A stretch of 43,715 nt of DNA from Acidobacteriota bacterium (GCA_963169195.1 CAUJDN010000070.1:1-43715), one strand, 5' to 3'. Shown: positions 1 through 8,675, counted from the stretch's first letter. Numbers and translations are program-made. The notes: a model not told the origin generated them from the sequence alone.

Positions 1-50
1 AGTTCCTGGATGGGTACTACCTGGGCAATTTCCTGGCGAGGAACCTCTAG
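1..50 (+). CDS. 3' end of an unidentified gene (partial)
   Basis: The first 50 bases hold an open frame (codons from base 3) that ends at a TAG at 48-50 and encodes FLDGYYLGNFLARNL. This is too short to assign to a family. It lies on the same strand as recG, 70 bases upstream, and the spacer between them carries octamer repeats. The other two forward frames also stay open over this short stretch, so frame choice rests mainly on the stop codon lying just before the repeat-bearing spacer. Confidence 0.4.
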   Translation, partial: FLDGYYLGNFLARNL

Positions 51-70
51 GCGGGGGCGGGCGGGCCCGA

Positions 71-99
71 GAACCTCAGAACCCCAGAACCCCAGAACC
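71..99 (+). repeat. GAACCYCA octamer tandem repeat upstream of recG
   Basis: Three full 8-bp units (GAACCTCA at 71, GAACCCCA at 79 and 87) and a partial GAACC at 95. The array ends 20 nt before the recG start. The same octamer family, in the same orientation relative to the downstream gene, lies before rho (8804-8880) and clpB (20517-20548). Confidence 0.8.
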
Positions 100-104
100 G
101 ACGC

Positions 105-115
105 TACTCTATACC
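105..115 (+). promoter_or_regulatory. Candidate -10 region for recG
   Basis: Two overlapping -10-like hexamers, TACTCT (105-110) and TATACC (110-115), end 9 and 4 nt before the recG ATG at 120. No Shine-Dalgarno is visible. The arrangement suggests a leaderless or nearly leaderless transcript, but the spacing is less clean than at other genes in this window. Confidence 0.35.
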
Positions 116-119
116 CAAG

Positions 120-2240
120 ATGTCTGCCGACGTGCTGCAGACCCCCCTGCAGTATCTGAAGGGCGTGGGACCGCGCAAGGCCGCCGACCTGAAGAAGGCG
201 GGCCTGCTGACCGTGGAGGACCTGCTCTTCCGGTTTCCCATGCGCTACGAGGATCGCAGCCGCATGCAGCCGATCATCAGCCTGCGCCCCGGGCAGATGG
301 CTGCGGTGGCGGGCGTCGTGCTGTCGGCGCACCTGCAGCCGACGCGGCGCGCGGGGTTCCGGCTCTTCACGGCGCTCGTGCAGGACGCCAGCGGGCAGAT
401 CCAGGTGATTTGGCCCAACCAGGCGTTCCTGAAGGACGTCATCCGTCCGCACCAGCACGTGGTGCTCTTCGGCAAGGTGGAGCTGTGGGGATCGCGCGGG
501 CTGCAGATCACCGATCCCGAATTCGAGATCGTGGACGCGGTGCCGGAGCCCGACGAGGCACAGGCGGCGCATCCCCACGAGCAGCTGCACACCGGCCGCA
601 TTGTCCCGGTGTACGAGCGCACGGGGAGCGTCACGACCAACATGCAGCGGCGGTTCGTGTGGCAGGCGCTGCACCAGCTGCCCGAGACGCTGTTCGACCC
701 GGTGCCCCAGGACCTCTTGGCGGCGCACCGCTGGCCCGCGCGTCGCGCGGCCCTCCTCGAGGCGCACTTCCCATCGGGCGGCGCACCCATCGAGGCGCTG
801 AACCGCTTCGAGACGCCGGCGCAGCGGCGGTTGATCTTCGAGGACTTCTTCGTCTTCCAGGCCGGTCTCGCGCTGCGGCGCCACGAGAACGCGCAGGTGG
901 CGAAGGCGCGCGTCTGCCATGTCGATGACGAGATCCGCGCGGCCGCTCGGGCCGTGCTGCCGTTCAAGCTCACCCAGGGCCAGCGCGACGCGCTCGCCGA
1001 CATCGTCGCGGACATGCAGCGCACGTGGCCCATGCAGCGGCTGCTCCAGGGGGACGTCGGCGCGGGCAAGACGATTGTCGCAGTGCTCGCGGCCGTGGTG
1101 GCGATGGAGAACGGCTACCAGGTGGCGTTCATGGCACCCACCGAGATTCTCGCCGAGCAGCACTACCGGACGGTGATGAGGTGGCTGGACGGGACGAAGT
1201 ACCGCGTGCGCCTGCTCACGGGACGCGTGACGGCCGCGCAGCGGCGGGACCTGCTGCCGGCCGTCGAGCGTGGCGAGATTCACTTCGTCATCGGCACGCA
1301 TGCCCTGGTGCAGGAGCACGTCACCTTCAGGGCGCTGTCGCTGGTCATCATCGACGAGCAGCATCGCTTCGGCGTCGTCCAGCGCGGAACGCTCGCGGCC
1401 AAGGGTGGCAACCCCGATGTGCTGGTGATGACGGCCACGCCCATCCCCCGCACCCTCGCGCTCACCGAGTGCGGCGACATGGACGTCTCGGTGATTCGGG
1501 GGCTGCCGCCGGGGCGCAAGCCGATCCGGACCATCGTGAAGCCGGACTCCCGGCGCGACGAGGTCTACGCCCTCATCCGGCAGGAGGTGGCCCGCGGCCG
1601 CCAGGCCTACGTCGTGTACCCCCTCGTGGAGGAGTCCGAGAAGGTGGACCTGCGAGCCGCGACGGCGATGGCGGCGGAGCTCACGCGCGTCTTCCCGGAG
1701 TTCGCGGTGGCGCTGCTGCACGGGCGGATGAAGGGGGACGAGAAGGACCGGGTGATGCGCGCCTTCGCCGGCGGTCAGCTCCACGTGCTGGTCGCCACCT
1801 CGGTGGTGGAGGTGGGCGTGGACGTCCCGAACGCGACGGTGATGGTCGTGGAGCACGCCGAGCGCTTCGGCCTCTCACAGCTGCACCAGCTGCGGGGCCG
1901 CATCGGGCGCGGCGACCACGAGTCCACCTGCGTGCTGGTCTACCAGGCGCCATGGTCAGACGAGGCGCGGGAGCGGCTGAAAGCGATGGCGTCCACGAGC
2001 GACGGCTTCGTCATCGCGGAGAGGGACCTGCAGATTCGCGGGCCCGGGGACTTCTTCGGCACGCGGCAGTCGGGCCTGCCGCAGCTTCGCGCCGGCGATC
2101 TCACGCGCGACGCGGACCTGCTGGAGGACGCGTTCAACGAGGCGCGCGCTCGCGTGGAACACGGCCGCCTTGCCCCCGCGCAGCTCGAGTACGTGCGCAC
2201 GGTCTGGCAGCGGCAATTCGGGCTCATCACCGTCGGCTGA
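120..2240 (+). CDS. recG: ATP-dependent DNA helicase RecG
   Basis: RecG is a monomeric superfamily-2 helicase that regresses stalled replication forks and branch-migrates Holliday junctions. The 706-residue length fits the family. An N-terminal helix-hairpin-like segment (LKGVGPRKAADL) precedes the OB-fold wedge domain (about 60-150). The helicase core has Walker A GDVGAGKT at 311-318, the DEQH box at 412-415 and TATPIPRT at about 438-445. The C-terminal lobe carries VVEVGVDVPNA and the QLRGRIGRG motif VI. It heads a run of five same-strand genes with tiny gaps or overlaps (recG, rsmD, coaD, aminotransferase, glcD). The ATG at 120 is chosen because the conserved N-terminus begins right after it. 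Confidence 0.97.
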   Translation: MSADVLQTPLQYLKGVGPRKAADLKKAGLLTVEDLLFRFPMRYEDRSRMQPIISLRPGQMAAVAGVVLSAHLQPTRRAGFRLFTALVQDASGQIQVIWPNQAFLKDVIRPHQHVVLFGKVELWGSRGLQITDPEFEIVDAVPEPDEAQAAHPHEQLHTGRIVPVYERTGSVTTNMQRRFVWQALHQLPETLFDPVPQDLLAAHRWPARRAALLEAHFPSGGAPIEALNRFETPAQRRLIFEDFFVFQAGLALRRHENAQVAKARVCHVDDEIRAAARAVLPFKLTQGQRDALADIVADMQRTWPMQRLLQGDVGAGKTIVAVLAAVVAMENGYQVAFMAPTEILAEQHYRTVMRWLDGTKYRVRLLTGRVTAAQRRDLLPAVERGEIHFVIGTHALVQEHVTFRALSLVIIDEQHRFGVVQRGTLAAKGGNPDVLVMTATPIPRTLALTECGDMDVSVIRGLPPGRKPIRTIVKPDSRRDEVYALIRQEVARGRQAYVVYPLVEESEKVDLRAATAMAAELTRVFPEFAVALLHGRMKGDEKDRVMRAFAGGQLHVLVATSVVEVGVDVPNATVMVVEHAERFGLSQLHQLRGRIGRGDHESTCVLVYQAPWSDEARERLKAMASTSDGFVIAERDLQIRGPGDFFGTRQSGLPQLRAGDLTRDADLLEDAFNEARARVEHGRLAPAQLEYVRTVWQRQFGLITVG

Positions 2241-2243
2241 TCC

Positions 2244-2777
2244 ATGCGCATCATCGCGGGTGCTCATAAGGGGCGCACATTGAAGGCACCCACGTGGACC
2301 GGGCTCCGGCCCACCTCCGACAAGCTGCGGGAGACGCTGTTCAACATCCTGGCGCCTAGCGTGCCCGGGGCGCGCGTGCTGGACGTCTACGCGGGCACGG
2401 GCGCCGTGGCCCTCGAGGCGCTCAGCCGCGGGGCCGCGCTCGCGGTGTGCGTCGAGCAGGACCGGCGGGCGCGGGCCCTCATCGAGGAGAACCGCACCCG
2501 TGTCGGGGAGGAGGGCCGGTGTATGATCGTCAGCGGCGATGCGCGTCGCGCGCTGCTGTCTCCGATTCCCGGCGGCCCTTTCGACATCGTGTTCCTCGAT
2601 CCGCCGTACGAGGCCGAGGAGCTGGATGCGGTGGTGACGGCCGGGGCGTCGCAACGGGCCGGGAGCGGCGTGCTGGTCCTCGAGCACTCTTCGCGACGAG
2701 CGGCGCCGGCGATTGATGGAGCGGGCCCCTCGCGCACGGTGCGCGCGGGCGACAGCGCATTGTCCTTCTACCCATGA
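2244..2777 (+). CDS. rsmD: 16S rRNA (guanine(966)-N2)-methyltransferase RsmD
   Basis: RsmD methylates N2 of G966 in 16S rRNA using S-adenosylmethionine during small-subunit assembly. The N-terminus MRIIAGAHKGRTLKAP and the following RPTSDKLRETLFNIL are typical. The SAM-binding motif I is VLDVYAGTGAVALEAL, and the catalytic motif IV is DPPYE, as expected for an N2-guanine methyltransferase. At 177 residues it is slightly shorter than E. coli RsmD (198). It starts 3 bp after the recG stop and its stop overlaps the coaD start by 4 bp. The rsmD-coaD pairing is widely conserved in bacteria. Confidence 0.95.
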   Translation: MRIIAGAHKGRTLKAPTWTGLRPTSDKLRETLFNILAPSVPGARVLDVYAGTGAVALEALSRGAALAVCVEQDRRARALIEENRTRVGEEGRCMIVSGDARRALLSPIPGGPFDIVFLDPPYEAEELDAVVTAGASQRAGSGVLVLEHSSRRAAPAIDGAGPSRTVRAGDSALSFYP

Positions 2778-3289
2778 GCGCATCACGCATAGCCGTCTGC
2801 CCGGGATCGTTCGATCCGATGACCATGGGCCACGTGGACATCATCGAGCGGGCCGCGCACCTGTTCGATCGCGTGGTGGTCGCGGTCCTGGTGAACCCCG
2901 GCAAGTCGCCGCTGTTCACCCTGGACGAGCGGGTGGAGATCGCCCGCCAGGTCTTTGCGGGCCACCCCAACGTCGAGGTCGAGACCTTCCAGGGCCTGCT
3001 GGTGGACTACGCGCAGCACAAGCAGGCGTCGGTCATCGTCCGGGGCCTGCGCGCCGTGTCCGACTTCGAGTACGAGTTCCAGATGGCGCTCATGAACCGC
3101 CATCTGGCCCCGCGCATCGAGACGACGTTCCTGATGCCGGCCGAACAGTATGCCTACCTCAGCTCGACGCTGATCAAGGAGGTGTTCTCGCTCGGCGGCA
3201 ATATCGAGGGGATGGTGCCCCCCCTCGTCGAAGCCCGGCTCCGGGCACGCCGCCAGGCGCGGCCCCTTCCGAACGCGAGAACGACATGA
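2774..3289 (+). CDS. coaD: Phosphopantetheine adenylyltransferase CoaD
   Basis: CoaD transfers AMP from ATP to 4'-phosphopantetheine, making dephospho-CoA, the penultimate step of coenzyme A synthesis. The nucleotidyltransferase signature GSFDPMTMGH (T/HxGH at 17-20) is at the N-terminus. The VIVRGLRAVSDFEYE block and the C-terminal YLSSTLIKEV match the KMSKS-equivalent region of CoaD. The length of 171 residues is close to the usual 160-170. It overlaps rsmD by ATGA at its start and the aminotransferase by ATGA at its end, so translation is probably coupled across the operon. Confidence 0.96.
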   Translation: MSASRIAVCPGSFDPMTMGHVDIIERAAHLFDRVVVAVLVNPGKSPLFTLDERVEIARQVFAGHPNVEVETFQGLLVDYAQHKQASVIVRGLRAVSDFEYEFQMALMNRHLAPRIETTFLMPAEQYAYLSSTLIKEVFSLGGNIEGMVPPLVEARLRARRQARPLPNARTT

Positions 3290-4497
3290 GCTTCGCCGCC
3301 CGCATGCTGCAGATTGCCCCGTCCCCCACCCTGAAGGTGTCGGCCGAGGCCGACCGGATGCGCCGCCAGGGCATCGACGTGGTGGACCTCGGCGCCGGGG
3401 AGCCGGATTTCCCGACGCCGGAACACGTGAAGGCCGCGGCGCACCAGGCGCTGGACGAGAACTTCACGAAGTACACGCCGTCCATCGGCATCCTGGAACT
3501 GCGCCAGGCCATCTGCCAGCGCTACGAGACCGACTACGGCGTCGCCTTCAGGCCCGAGGAGGTCATCGTCACCGCGGGCGGCAAGCAGGCGCTCTACAAC
3601 ACGGCGATGGTGCTGTTCGAGCCGGGTGACGAGGTCATCACCCACGCGCCGTACTGGCCGACCATCCCCGAGCAGATCAAGCTGACGGGCGCGCGCCCGG
3701 TCATCGTGCAGACTTCGCCGGAGGACGCGTTCGCGATCCACGCCGACCGGATCCTCGAGGCCGTCACGCCGCGCACCAAGGCCATCATCATCAACTCGCC
3801 GAGCAATCCCGCGGGTGCGCTCATCTCGGAGGAGAGCCTGGCGACCATCGCAGACGAGGCGGCGCGGCGCGGGTTGTGGGTGATTGCGGACCTGACGTAC
3901 GAGAAGCTCATCTACGACCCGGTGTCGCACAACCTCCCGCGCATCCTCACGGAACGGCTGCGGGACCGCGCCATCGTCTGCAGCGCGGCCTCGAAGGCCT
4001 ACGCCATGACCGGCTGGCGCTGCGGCTGGACCATCGGGCCGGGCGCCTTCATCGCGCAGTGCAACTCGCTGCAGGGGCACTCCACCTCGAACGTCAACTC
4101 GATCACGCAGAAGGCTGCCGTTGCGGCGCTCTCGGGCCCGCAAGACGGCGTCACGATGATGCTGAACGAATACCGGCGCCGGCGGGATGCCGTGTGGGGC
4201 TGGCTGACGGCCGACCCGCGCATCACCTGCGTGAAGCCGCGCGGGGCGTTCTACCTCTTCCCGTACGCGGCCGAGGTGGTGACGGCCGCGGGCTTCCGGA
4301 ACACGAACGAGTTCGCGGAGGCCCTGCTGTCCGAAGCCCACGTCGCGGTGACCGCGGGGGAGGGCTTCGACGCGCCGGGGTTCTTCCGCCTCTCCTACGC
4401 CACGTCGATGGACCGGCTGAAGGAAGGCACCGACCGGTTCCACGCGTTCATCGCGCGCCGCACGGGCCAGGCCGCCGGCGCCGCCAGCAGGTGCTAG
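3286..4497 (+). CDS. Class I/II pyridoxal-phosphate aminotransferase (aspartate aminotransferase-like)
   Basis: 403-residue PLP-dependent aminotransferase, probably aspartate:2-oxoglutarate (possibly prephenate) aminotransferase of the Ib subgroup. Seen: the substrate-domain start DLGAGEPDFPTPEHV, the PLP phosphate region TAGGKQALYN, INSPSNPAGA, ADLTYEKLIYD (Asp and Tyr contacting PLP), the Schiff-base lysine K237 in SAASKAYAMTGWR, and a C-terminal FFRLSYA arginine for the substrate carboxylate. The start at 3286 is chosen because the ATG overlaps the coaD stop (ATGA) and gives the normal family N-terminus; the frame stays open further upstream but is non-homologous there. Exact substrate cannot be fixed from sequence. 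Confidence 0.92.
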   Translation: MSFAARMLQIAPSPTLKVSAEADRMRRQGIDVVDLGAGEPDFPTPEHVKAAAHQALDENFTKYTPSIGILELRQAICQRYETDYGVAFRPEEVIVTAGGKQALYNTAMVLFEPGDEVITHAPYWPTIPEQIKLTGARPVIVQTSPEDAFAIHADRILEAVTPRTKAIIINSPSNPAGALISEESLATIADEAARRGLWVIADLTYEKLIYDPVSHNLPRILTERLRDRAIVCSAASKAYAMTGWRCGWTIGPGAFIAQCNSLQGHSTSNVNSITQKAAVAALSGPQDGVTMMLNEYRRRRDAVWGWLTADPRITCVKPRGAFYLFPYAAEVVTAAGFRNTNEFAEALLSEAHVAVTAGEGFDAPGFFRLSYATSMDRLKEGTDRFHAFIARRTGQAAGAASRC

Positions 4498-4498
4498 C

Positions 4499-5881
4499 GT
4501 GGGCATCGCCGCCGACGTGAAGGCGGCCCTCGTCTCGGCCGTCGGCGTGACCCACGCCCGGGAGGACGCCGAGTCCCTCCTGCTGTACGGCACGGATGCG
4601 CTCCTCAGCGGCGCGCCGGCCGACCTCGTCCTCGTCCCCGGCGCCGTCGAGGAGATTGCGGCCATCGCGCGCCTGTGCAGCGCCCACCGCATCCCCCTCG
4701 TGGTGCGCGGCGCGGGCACGGGCTACACGGGTGGCGCGGTTCCAGTACGCGGCGGGGTGCTCCTCTCGATGGAACGGTTCGACCGCATCCTCGACATCGA
4801 CGAGGAAAACCTCCTCGCCGTCGTGCAGCCCAACGTGCTCACGCACGAGCTCCAGGACGCCGTCGAGGCGCGTGGCCTCTTCTATCCGCCGGACCCGGCC
4901 AGCCTGAAGAAGTCGGCGCTGGGCGGCAACGTCGCCGAGTGCGCGGGCGGCCCGCGCGCGGTCAAGTACGGGACGACGAGGCGCTACGTGATGGCACTGC
5001 AGGCGGTCCTGCCGACGGGCGAGGTCATCCGCACGGGATCGAAGGCCGTGAAGAACGTCGTGGGGTACGACCTCACGCAGCTGCTCGTCGGCTCCGAGGG
5101 CACGCTGGCCATCCTCACGGAGATCACGCTGCGCCTGGTCCCGAAGCCCCCCGTCGCGGCCACGCTGCAGGCAACCTTCGCGGACGTGGGCGCGGCGGTT
5201 CGCGGCGTGTCCGCGCTGCTCGCCGCGCGCGTCGTCCCGGCGACGATCGAGCTGGTGGACGCCGGCTCGCTGCAGGCGGTGGAGCGGCACCTGAAGCGCC
5301 CGGTCGCCCCCGCCGGGACCGGCGCGATGCTGCTGATCGAGGTGGACGGCGTCGCCGGCGGAGTGGCCGAGGAGGTGGTGCTGGCGGAGGAGGCGTGCCG
5401 CGCGGCTGGCGCGCTGGAGGTTCGCCGCTCCGCCACGGAGGCCGATCGCACGGCCCTGTGGGAAGCGCGGCGCGAGCTGTCCTATGCGCTCCGCGCCTCG
5501 GCCCCGCGGAAGATCAACCACGACGTGTCGGTGCCGCGCGGCCGTGTGCCGCAGCTCTTCGCGCTGCTGGCCCGCCTCGAGCGCGAGTATCGCCTCTGGA
5601 TTCCCGCCTTCGGCCATGCGGGAGACGGCAACATCCACGTGAACCTGATGGTGAACCCGGACGACCCCGCCGAGATGGCGCGTGCGGACCGCGCGGCGCA
5701 GGAGCTGTTCGAGGGTGTGGTCGCGCTCGAGGGGTCCATCAGCGGCGAGCATGGCATCGGCTTCGCGAAGGCGAAGTACCTGTCGCTGGAGCTGGCGCCG
5801 GAAGTCATCGCCCTGATGCAGCGCGTGAAGGCGGCGTTCGATCCGGATGGAATTCTGAACCCGGGGAAGATCTGGGAGTAG
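4499..5881 (+). CDS. glcD: FAD-linked oxidase, glycolate oxidase GlcD-like subunit
   Basis: 460-residue FAD-dependent oxidoreductase of the vanillyl-alcohol-oxidase fold, most like the GlcD subunit that oxidises glycolate (or D-lactate) to the 2-oxo acid. The PCMH-type FAD domain holds VVRGAGTGYTGGAVP and the NVVGYDLTQLLVGSEG block; the C-terminal cap has HAGDGNIHVN and SGEHGIGFAKAKYL. The GTG start lies 1 nt after the aminotransferase stop, so this is the last gene of the recG operon. GlcE and GlcF partners are not adjacent, so it may be a stand-alone D-2-hydroxyacid dehydrogenase rather than true GlcD. Confidence 0.88.
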   Translation: MGIAADVKAALVSAVGVTHAREDAESLLLYGTDALLSGAPADLVLVPGAVEEIAAIARLCSAHRIPLVVRGAGTGYTGGAVPVRGGVLLSMERFDRILDIDEENLLAVVQPNVLTHELQDAVEARGLFYPPDPASLKKSALGGNVAECAGGPRAVKYGTTRRYVMALQAVLPTGEVIRTGSKAVKNVVGYDLTQLLVGSEGTLAILTEITLRLVPKPPVAATLQATFADVGAAVRGVSALLAARVVPATIELVDAGSLQAVERHLKRPVAPAGTGAMLLIEVDGVAGGVAEEVVLAEEACRAAGALEVRRSATEADRTALWEARRELSYALRASAPRKINHDVSVPRGRVPQLFALLARLEREYRLWIPAFGHAGDGNIHVNLMVNPDDPAEMARADRAAQELFEGVVALEGSISGEHGIGFAKAKYLSLELAPEVIALMQRVKAAFDPDGILNPGKIWE

Positions 5882-5884
5882 CGC

Positions 5885-5966
5885 CGGTCGGGGGCCGGGA
5901 ACCGGGCGCGAGGCGGCGTGCGCGTCGGGAGCCGGTCGTCGGGGACCGGGGTCCGGAGGTCGGAGG
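5885..5966. repeat. G-rich low-complexity spacer after glcD
   Basis: The spacer is made of imperfect short repeats of GGTCGGGG, GGGAACCGG, GTCGGGAGCCGG and GGGACCGGGG. GTCGGGAGCCGG recurs in the truA-ridA spacer near 32220. No credible open frame with codon bias is present. Confidence 0.5.
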
Positions 5967-6109
5967 GTGCGAGCCGAACGTTGCCACGCTCCGCCACGCG
6001 TCCTCGACACCGGGTGTCGGCCCAGTGCAGAAGGCGACACGATTCGAGGTGGACTTGGTCATCGAACGGAATCGGTGATCCCTTCCTGGAACGTCAGGCG
6101 CCTGATCCA

Positions 6110-6247
6110 GAGTTGCTGATCCGCAGCGGCCAGGTCGTGAACGCCGACGGTATCCGCGACGCCGACGTCCGCGTTGTCGGCGAACGCATTGCGGAGATCG
6201 GAGCAGGCTTGAGACCCGGCGCGGGTGCCCGGGTGATAGAGGCTGAC
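6110..6247 (+). pseudogene. Remnant of a dihydropyrimidinase/hydantoinase-type amidohydrolase N-terminus
   Basis: The frame from 6110 encodes about 46 residues, including LLIRSGQVVNADGIRDADV followed by RVVGERIAEIGAGL. This matches the small N-terminal beta-sandwich that opens dihydropyrimidinases, D-hydantoinases and related amidohydrolases. Homology ends after the IEAD segment, exactly where the family goes on to its HxH metal motif. The metal-binding barrel is absent and the frame ends at 6304. No good start codon or ribosome site precedes it. It looks like the stump of a deleted gene, with a hairpin-forming GC-rich stretch at the break (6249-6271). Confidence 0.65.
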
Positions 6248-6248
6248 C

Positions 6249-6271
6249 GGAGCGGGGCTCGCTCCGCCCCG
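6249..6271. other. GC-rich alternative hairpins at the break of the amidohydrolase remnant
   Basis: GGAGCG/CGCTCC (6249-6254 with 6260-6265) and CGGGGC/GCCCCG (6253-6258 with 6266-6271) form two mutually exclusive hairpins. They sit where the amidohydrolase homology stops. No T-tract follows. Confidence 0.4.
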
Positions 6272-6340
6272 CCCCGTGGTCTCAGGCCCTCCTGCAACGC
6301 ATGACGTCCCCGGAAGCAGGATGGAGTCGAAGCGAGGCTG

Positions 6341-6931
6341 ATGATGGAAGGCACCAGATCCCGTGTGACGGTCCACATGGTGGCGAGTCTCGACGGCTTC
6401 ATCGCACGGAAAGACGGAGGCGTGGACTGGCTGGAGATCTCGGACCACTTCGAAGGCGGGGACACGATGAACCCGGAGCTGGTCGAGGCGTTCCTGGAGA
6501 CGATCGACTGCTACGTCATGGGCTCACGAACGTATGAGACCGCGCTCGACTTCGAGGCCAGAGGACTCGGGTGGGCCTACGGCGACAAGCCAACCTTCGT
6601 CCTCACCAGCCGCGCGCTGCGGAAGACCAGGGACACCGTCGAATTCTACTCGGGCGAGCTTGCGCGCCTGGTCAACGCACGCCTGAAGCCGGACTTCCGC
6701 AGCATCTGGTTCGTCGGAGGTGGCCAGGTCTCTGGCGCATGCCTTCGCCTCGGGCTGGCCGACGAAGTTCGCTACTCGATCGTGCCTGTCCTGATCGGCG
6801 AGGGCATCTCGTTCTTCGACGGGCTCGCCGGGGATGTCCCCCTTCACCTGGTCGAGGCGAAGGCATACCAGAGCGGCATGGTGGCGCTTCGCTACGAGGT
6901 CCGGACGCCGGGGGCCACGGAAGAGCCCTGA
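6341..6931 (+). CDS. Dihydrofolate reductase family protein (RibD C-terminal-like)
   Basis: 196-residue member of the RibD C-terminal/DHFR-like superfamily, probably an NADPH-dependent reductase of unknown substrate (YyaP/YwjB type). Seen: VTVHMVASLDGFIARKDG at the N-terminus, the VMGSRTYET nucleotide-site segment, PTFVLTSRALRK, the IWFVGGGQVSGACLRLGLAD block, and VPVLIGEGISFFDG. These single-domain proteins are common and mostly uncharacterised; it is not expected to be the essential FolA. The start could be 6341 or the next ATG at 6344. It stands alone after the degraded spacer and converges on the glycosyltransferase gene 35 bp downstream. Confidence 0.85.
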   Translation: MMEGTRSRVTVHMVASLDGFIARKDGGVDWLEISDHFEGGDTMNPELVEAFLETIDCYVMGSRTYETALDFEARGLGWAYGDKPTFVLTSRALRKTRDTVEFYSGELARLVNARLKPDFRSIWFVGGGQVSGACLRLGLADEVRYSIVPVLIGEGISFFDGLAGDVPLHLVEAKAYQSGMVALRYEVRTPGATEEP

Positions 6932-6966
6932 TCGGAATGCGCGCGCCAGCGCCCACGCGAAGCGCC

Positions 6967-8637
6967 CTACCTGTTCGCGATCAGCACCACCCGCGTGATG
7001 TCGCGTGCGAGGTCGGGTTGCAGCAGCGTCCGCAGCCGGATGCCCGCCTCGTTGAAGTAGGGGAACTCCGCCAGCCGGCGCAGCGGGATCTTCAGATCCC
7101 GTTCCATGCGATCCACGGCCTCGGCCGGCGCCACCACCAGCACGCGATTGGGGCTGCCGAGGAAACCCGCCAGCTGATCGTCGCCGATCAGGTCCATCGT
7201 CCGGATGTGCGTGTAGAAGACGAGGTTGCGCACGAAGACGCTGTGGGTTCCAACCTCCTCGTCCGCCGTTCGCGCGCTCAGTACGGCGCGCGCCACCTGC
7301 TGCACCGTATCCTCGCCCGTGCCGGAGAGCGCGCCGTACTGCAGCGCGGGGAACGTGACGGCCGCTGCCAGCGCGAGCACCACGGGCGTCTGCCGCCACG
7401 CGCTCGAGAGGCCGGTCCAGGCGACGGCGAGTCCCGCCGTCGCGACCGCCACGGCCGCCGCTGTGGTGAAGGACGGTGCCACGTTGATGAGCAGCGGCTG
7501 CGCGCGCCACAGCAGCGCGGACAGCAGCACGAGCGACCCGCCCGCGCCCGCGGCACCCACGGCAATCGTCAGCGGCCGCCGCAGCCGGACGCGCGCGCCG
7601 TCCAGGCTCCGCCAGTCCCGCGTGCGCTCCAGGATGGACGCGGCGAGCAGGATGGCCACTGGCGGCAGCACGGGCAGGATATAGCGCGGCTGCTTGCCCA
7701 CCGACAGCGAGTAGAAGAGGAGGGGCAGCGCCGCCCACAGCACGAGCCGCAGGTCGATGGTCCCGATGTCGTTCCGGCGGGTGAGGAACCGCCACACCGG
7801 ATGCACCCAGACCAGCATCAGCGGGGTCCAGGGCAGCAGGCCGCCCAGCAGCACCGGCAGGTAGTACCACCAGGGCCGCGGATCGTTGAAACGATCGGTC
7901 GCGAAGCGCTCGAGGTTGTCGCCGAGAAAGAACCCCTCGAGATAGGCATCGCCGTGCCGCATCCACATGACCGCGTACCAGGGCAGGGCCAGCACCACGA
8001 ACATCGTGACGCCGGCGACGATGTCGGAGAGACGGAGATTCAGCGAGCGGCGCTCCATCAGCACGACGGGGACCAGCACGAGGACGGGGATGAGGACCCC
8101 GACTGGCCCCTTCGTCAGGAACCCGAGCGCCATGGCGGCAGCCGACAGCAGCACCCATCGGCGAGGCTCGCGCACCTGCTCGAGGGTGGCCACCCAGCCG
8201 GCCCAGATGGCCAGGGTGATGAACAAGGTGAGGGGCAGGTCGGGCAACGCCATTCGGCCGATGGAGAAGTAGCCGAAACTGGTGGCGGCGATCGCGCCCG
8301 CCAGCAGCGCCACGCCGTCGTCGAACCAGCGCCGGGCACAGGCGGCCGTCAGGAGGACCAGGCCGATGCCGGAGAGGGCCGCCCACAGCCGTGCGCCGGT
8401 CTCGCCGGCGCCCCCGGTGACGGCGTAGGTGGCTGCGGTCAGCCAGTAGTAGAGGATGGGCTTCTGGAACCGGGTCTCGTAGTTGTAGAACGGCGTCACC
8501 CAGTCACCGGCTTCCACCATTTCCCGCGCCGCCTCGGCGTAAAAGGCTTCGTCGGCGTCGGTGATGGCGCCGCGCCCGAGGCCCACCAGGAAGGTCAGGG
8601 CAGCCAGGAGCAGCAGAGGCAGGGTGAGCCCACGCAC
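6967..8637 (-). CDS. GT39/ArnT-like membrane glycosyltransferase
   Basis: 556-residue polytopic protein of the GT-C fold, similar to dolichyl-phosphate-mannose mannosyltransferases and ArnT lipid A aminoarabinose transferases. Seen: a first membrane segment (LPLLLLAALTFLVGLG), then the periplasmic loop TDADEAFYAEAAREM with the acidic catalytic Asp/Glu typical of this fold, FQKPILYYW, and about ten further hydrophobic segments before a soluble C-terminal region (about 440-556). It probably transfers a sugar from a polyprenyl-phosphate donor to a lipid or protein on the outer face of the inner membrane. The GTG start at 8637 lies 8 nt after a TAGAAT hexamer, with no SD, so it is predicted leaderless. 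Confidence 0.85.
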   Translation of the reverse strand: MRGLTLPLLLLAALTFLVGLGRGAITDADEAFYAEAAREMVEAGDWVTPFYNYETRFQKPILYYWLTAATYAVTGGAGETGARLWAALSGIGLVLLTAACARRWFDDGVALLAGAIAATSFGYFSIGRMALPDLPLTLFITLAIWAGWVATLEQVREPRRWVLLSAAAMALGFLTKGPVGVLIPVLVLVPVVLMERRSLNLRLSDIVAGVTMFVVLALPWYAVMWMRHGDAYLEGFFLGDNLERFATDRFNDPRPWWYYLPVLLGGLLPWTPLMLVWVHPVWRFLTRRNDIGTIDLRLVLWAALPLLFYSLSVGKQPRYILPVLPPVAILLAASILERTRDWRSLDGARVRLRRPLTIAVGAAGAGGSLVLLSALLWRAQPLLINVAPSFTTAAAVAVATAGLAVAWTGLSSAWRQTPVVLALAAAVTFPALQYGALSGTGEDTVQQVARAVLSARTADEEVGTHSVFVRNLVFYTHIRTMDLIGDDQLAGFLGSPNRVLVVAPAEAVDRMERDLKIPLRRLAEFPYFNEAGIRLRTLLQPDLARDITRVVLIANR

Positions 8638-8645
8638 GGGACCCC

Positions 8646-8651
8646 ATTCTA
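8646..8651 (-). promoter_or_regulatory. -10 hexamer (TAGAAT) for the GT39 gene
   Basis: TAGAAT on the minus strand ends 8 nt before the GTG at 8637. No convincing -35 is seen. It lies back to back with the rho promoter candidate at 8670-8675. Confidence 0.5.
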
Positions 8652-8669
8652 GCCCCGGAGGAGTTCTGC

Positions 8670-8675
8670 TATACT
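8670..8675 (+). promoter_or_regulatory. -10 hexamer (TATACT) for rho
   Basis: TATACT is the only strong -10 match in the 250-bp spacer before rho. Transcription from about 8682 would give a leader of roughly 205 nt that includes the octamer array. Rho is autoregulated through its leader in other bacteria, so a long leader fits. No clear -35. Confidence 0.45.
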
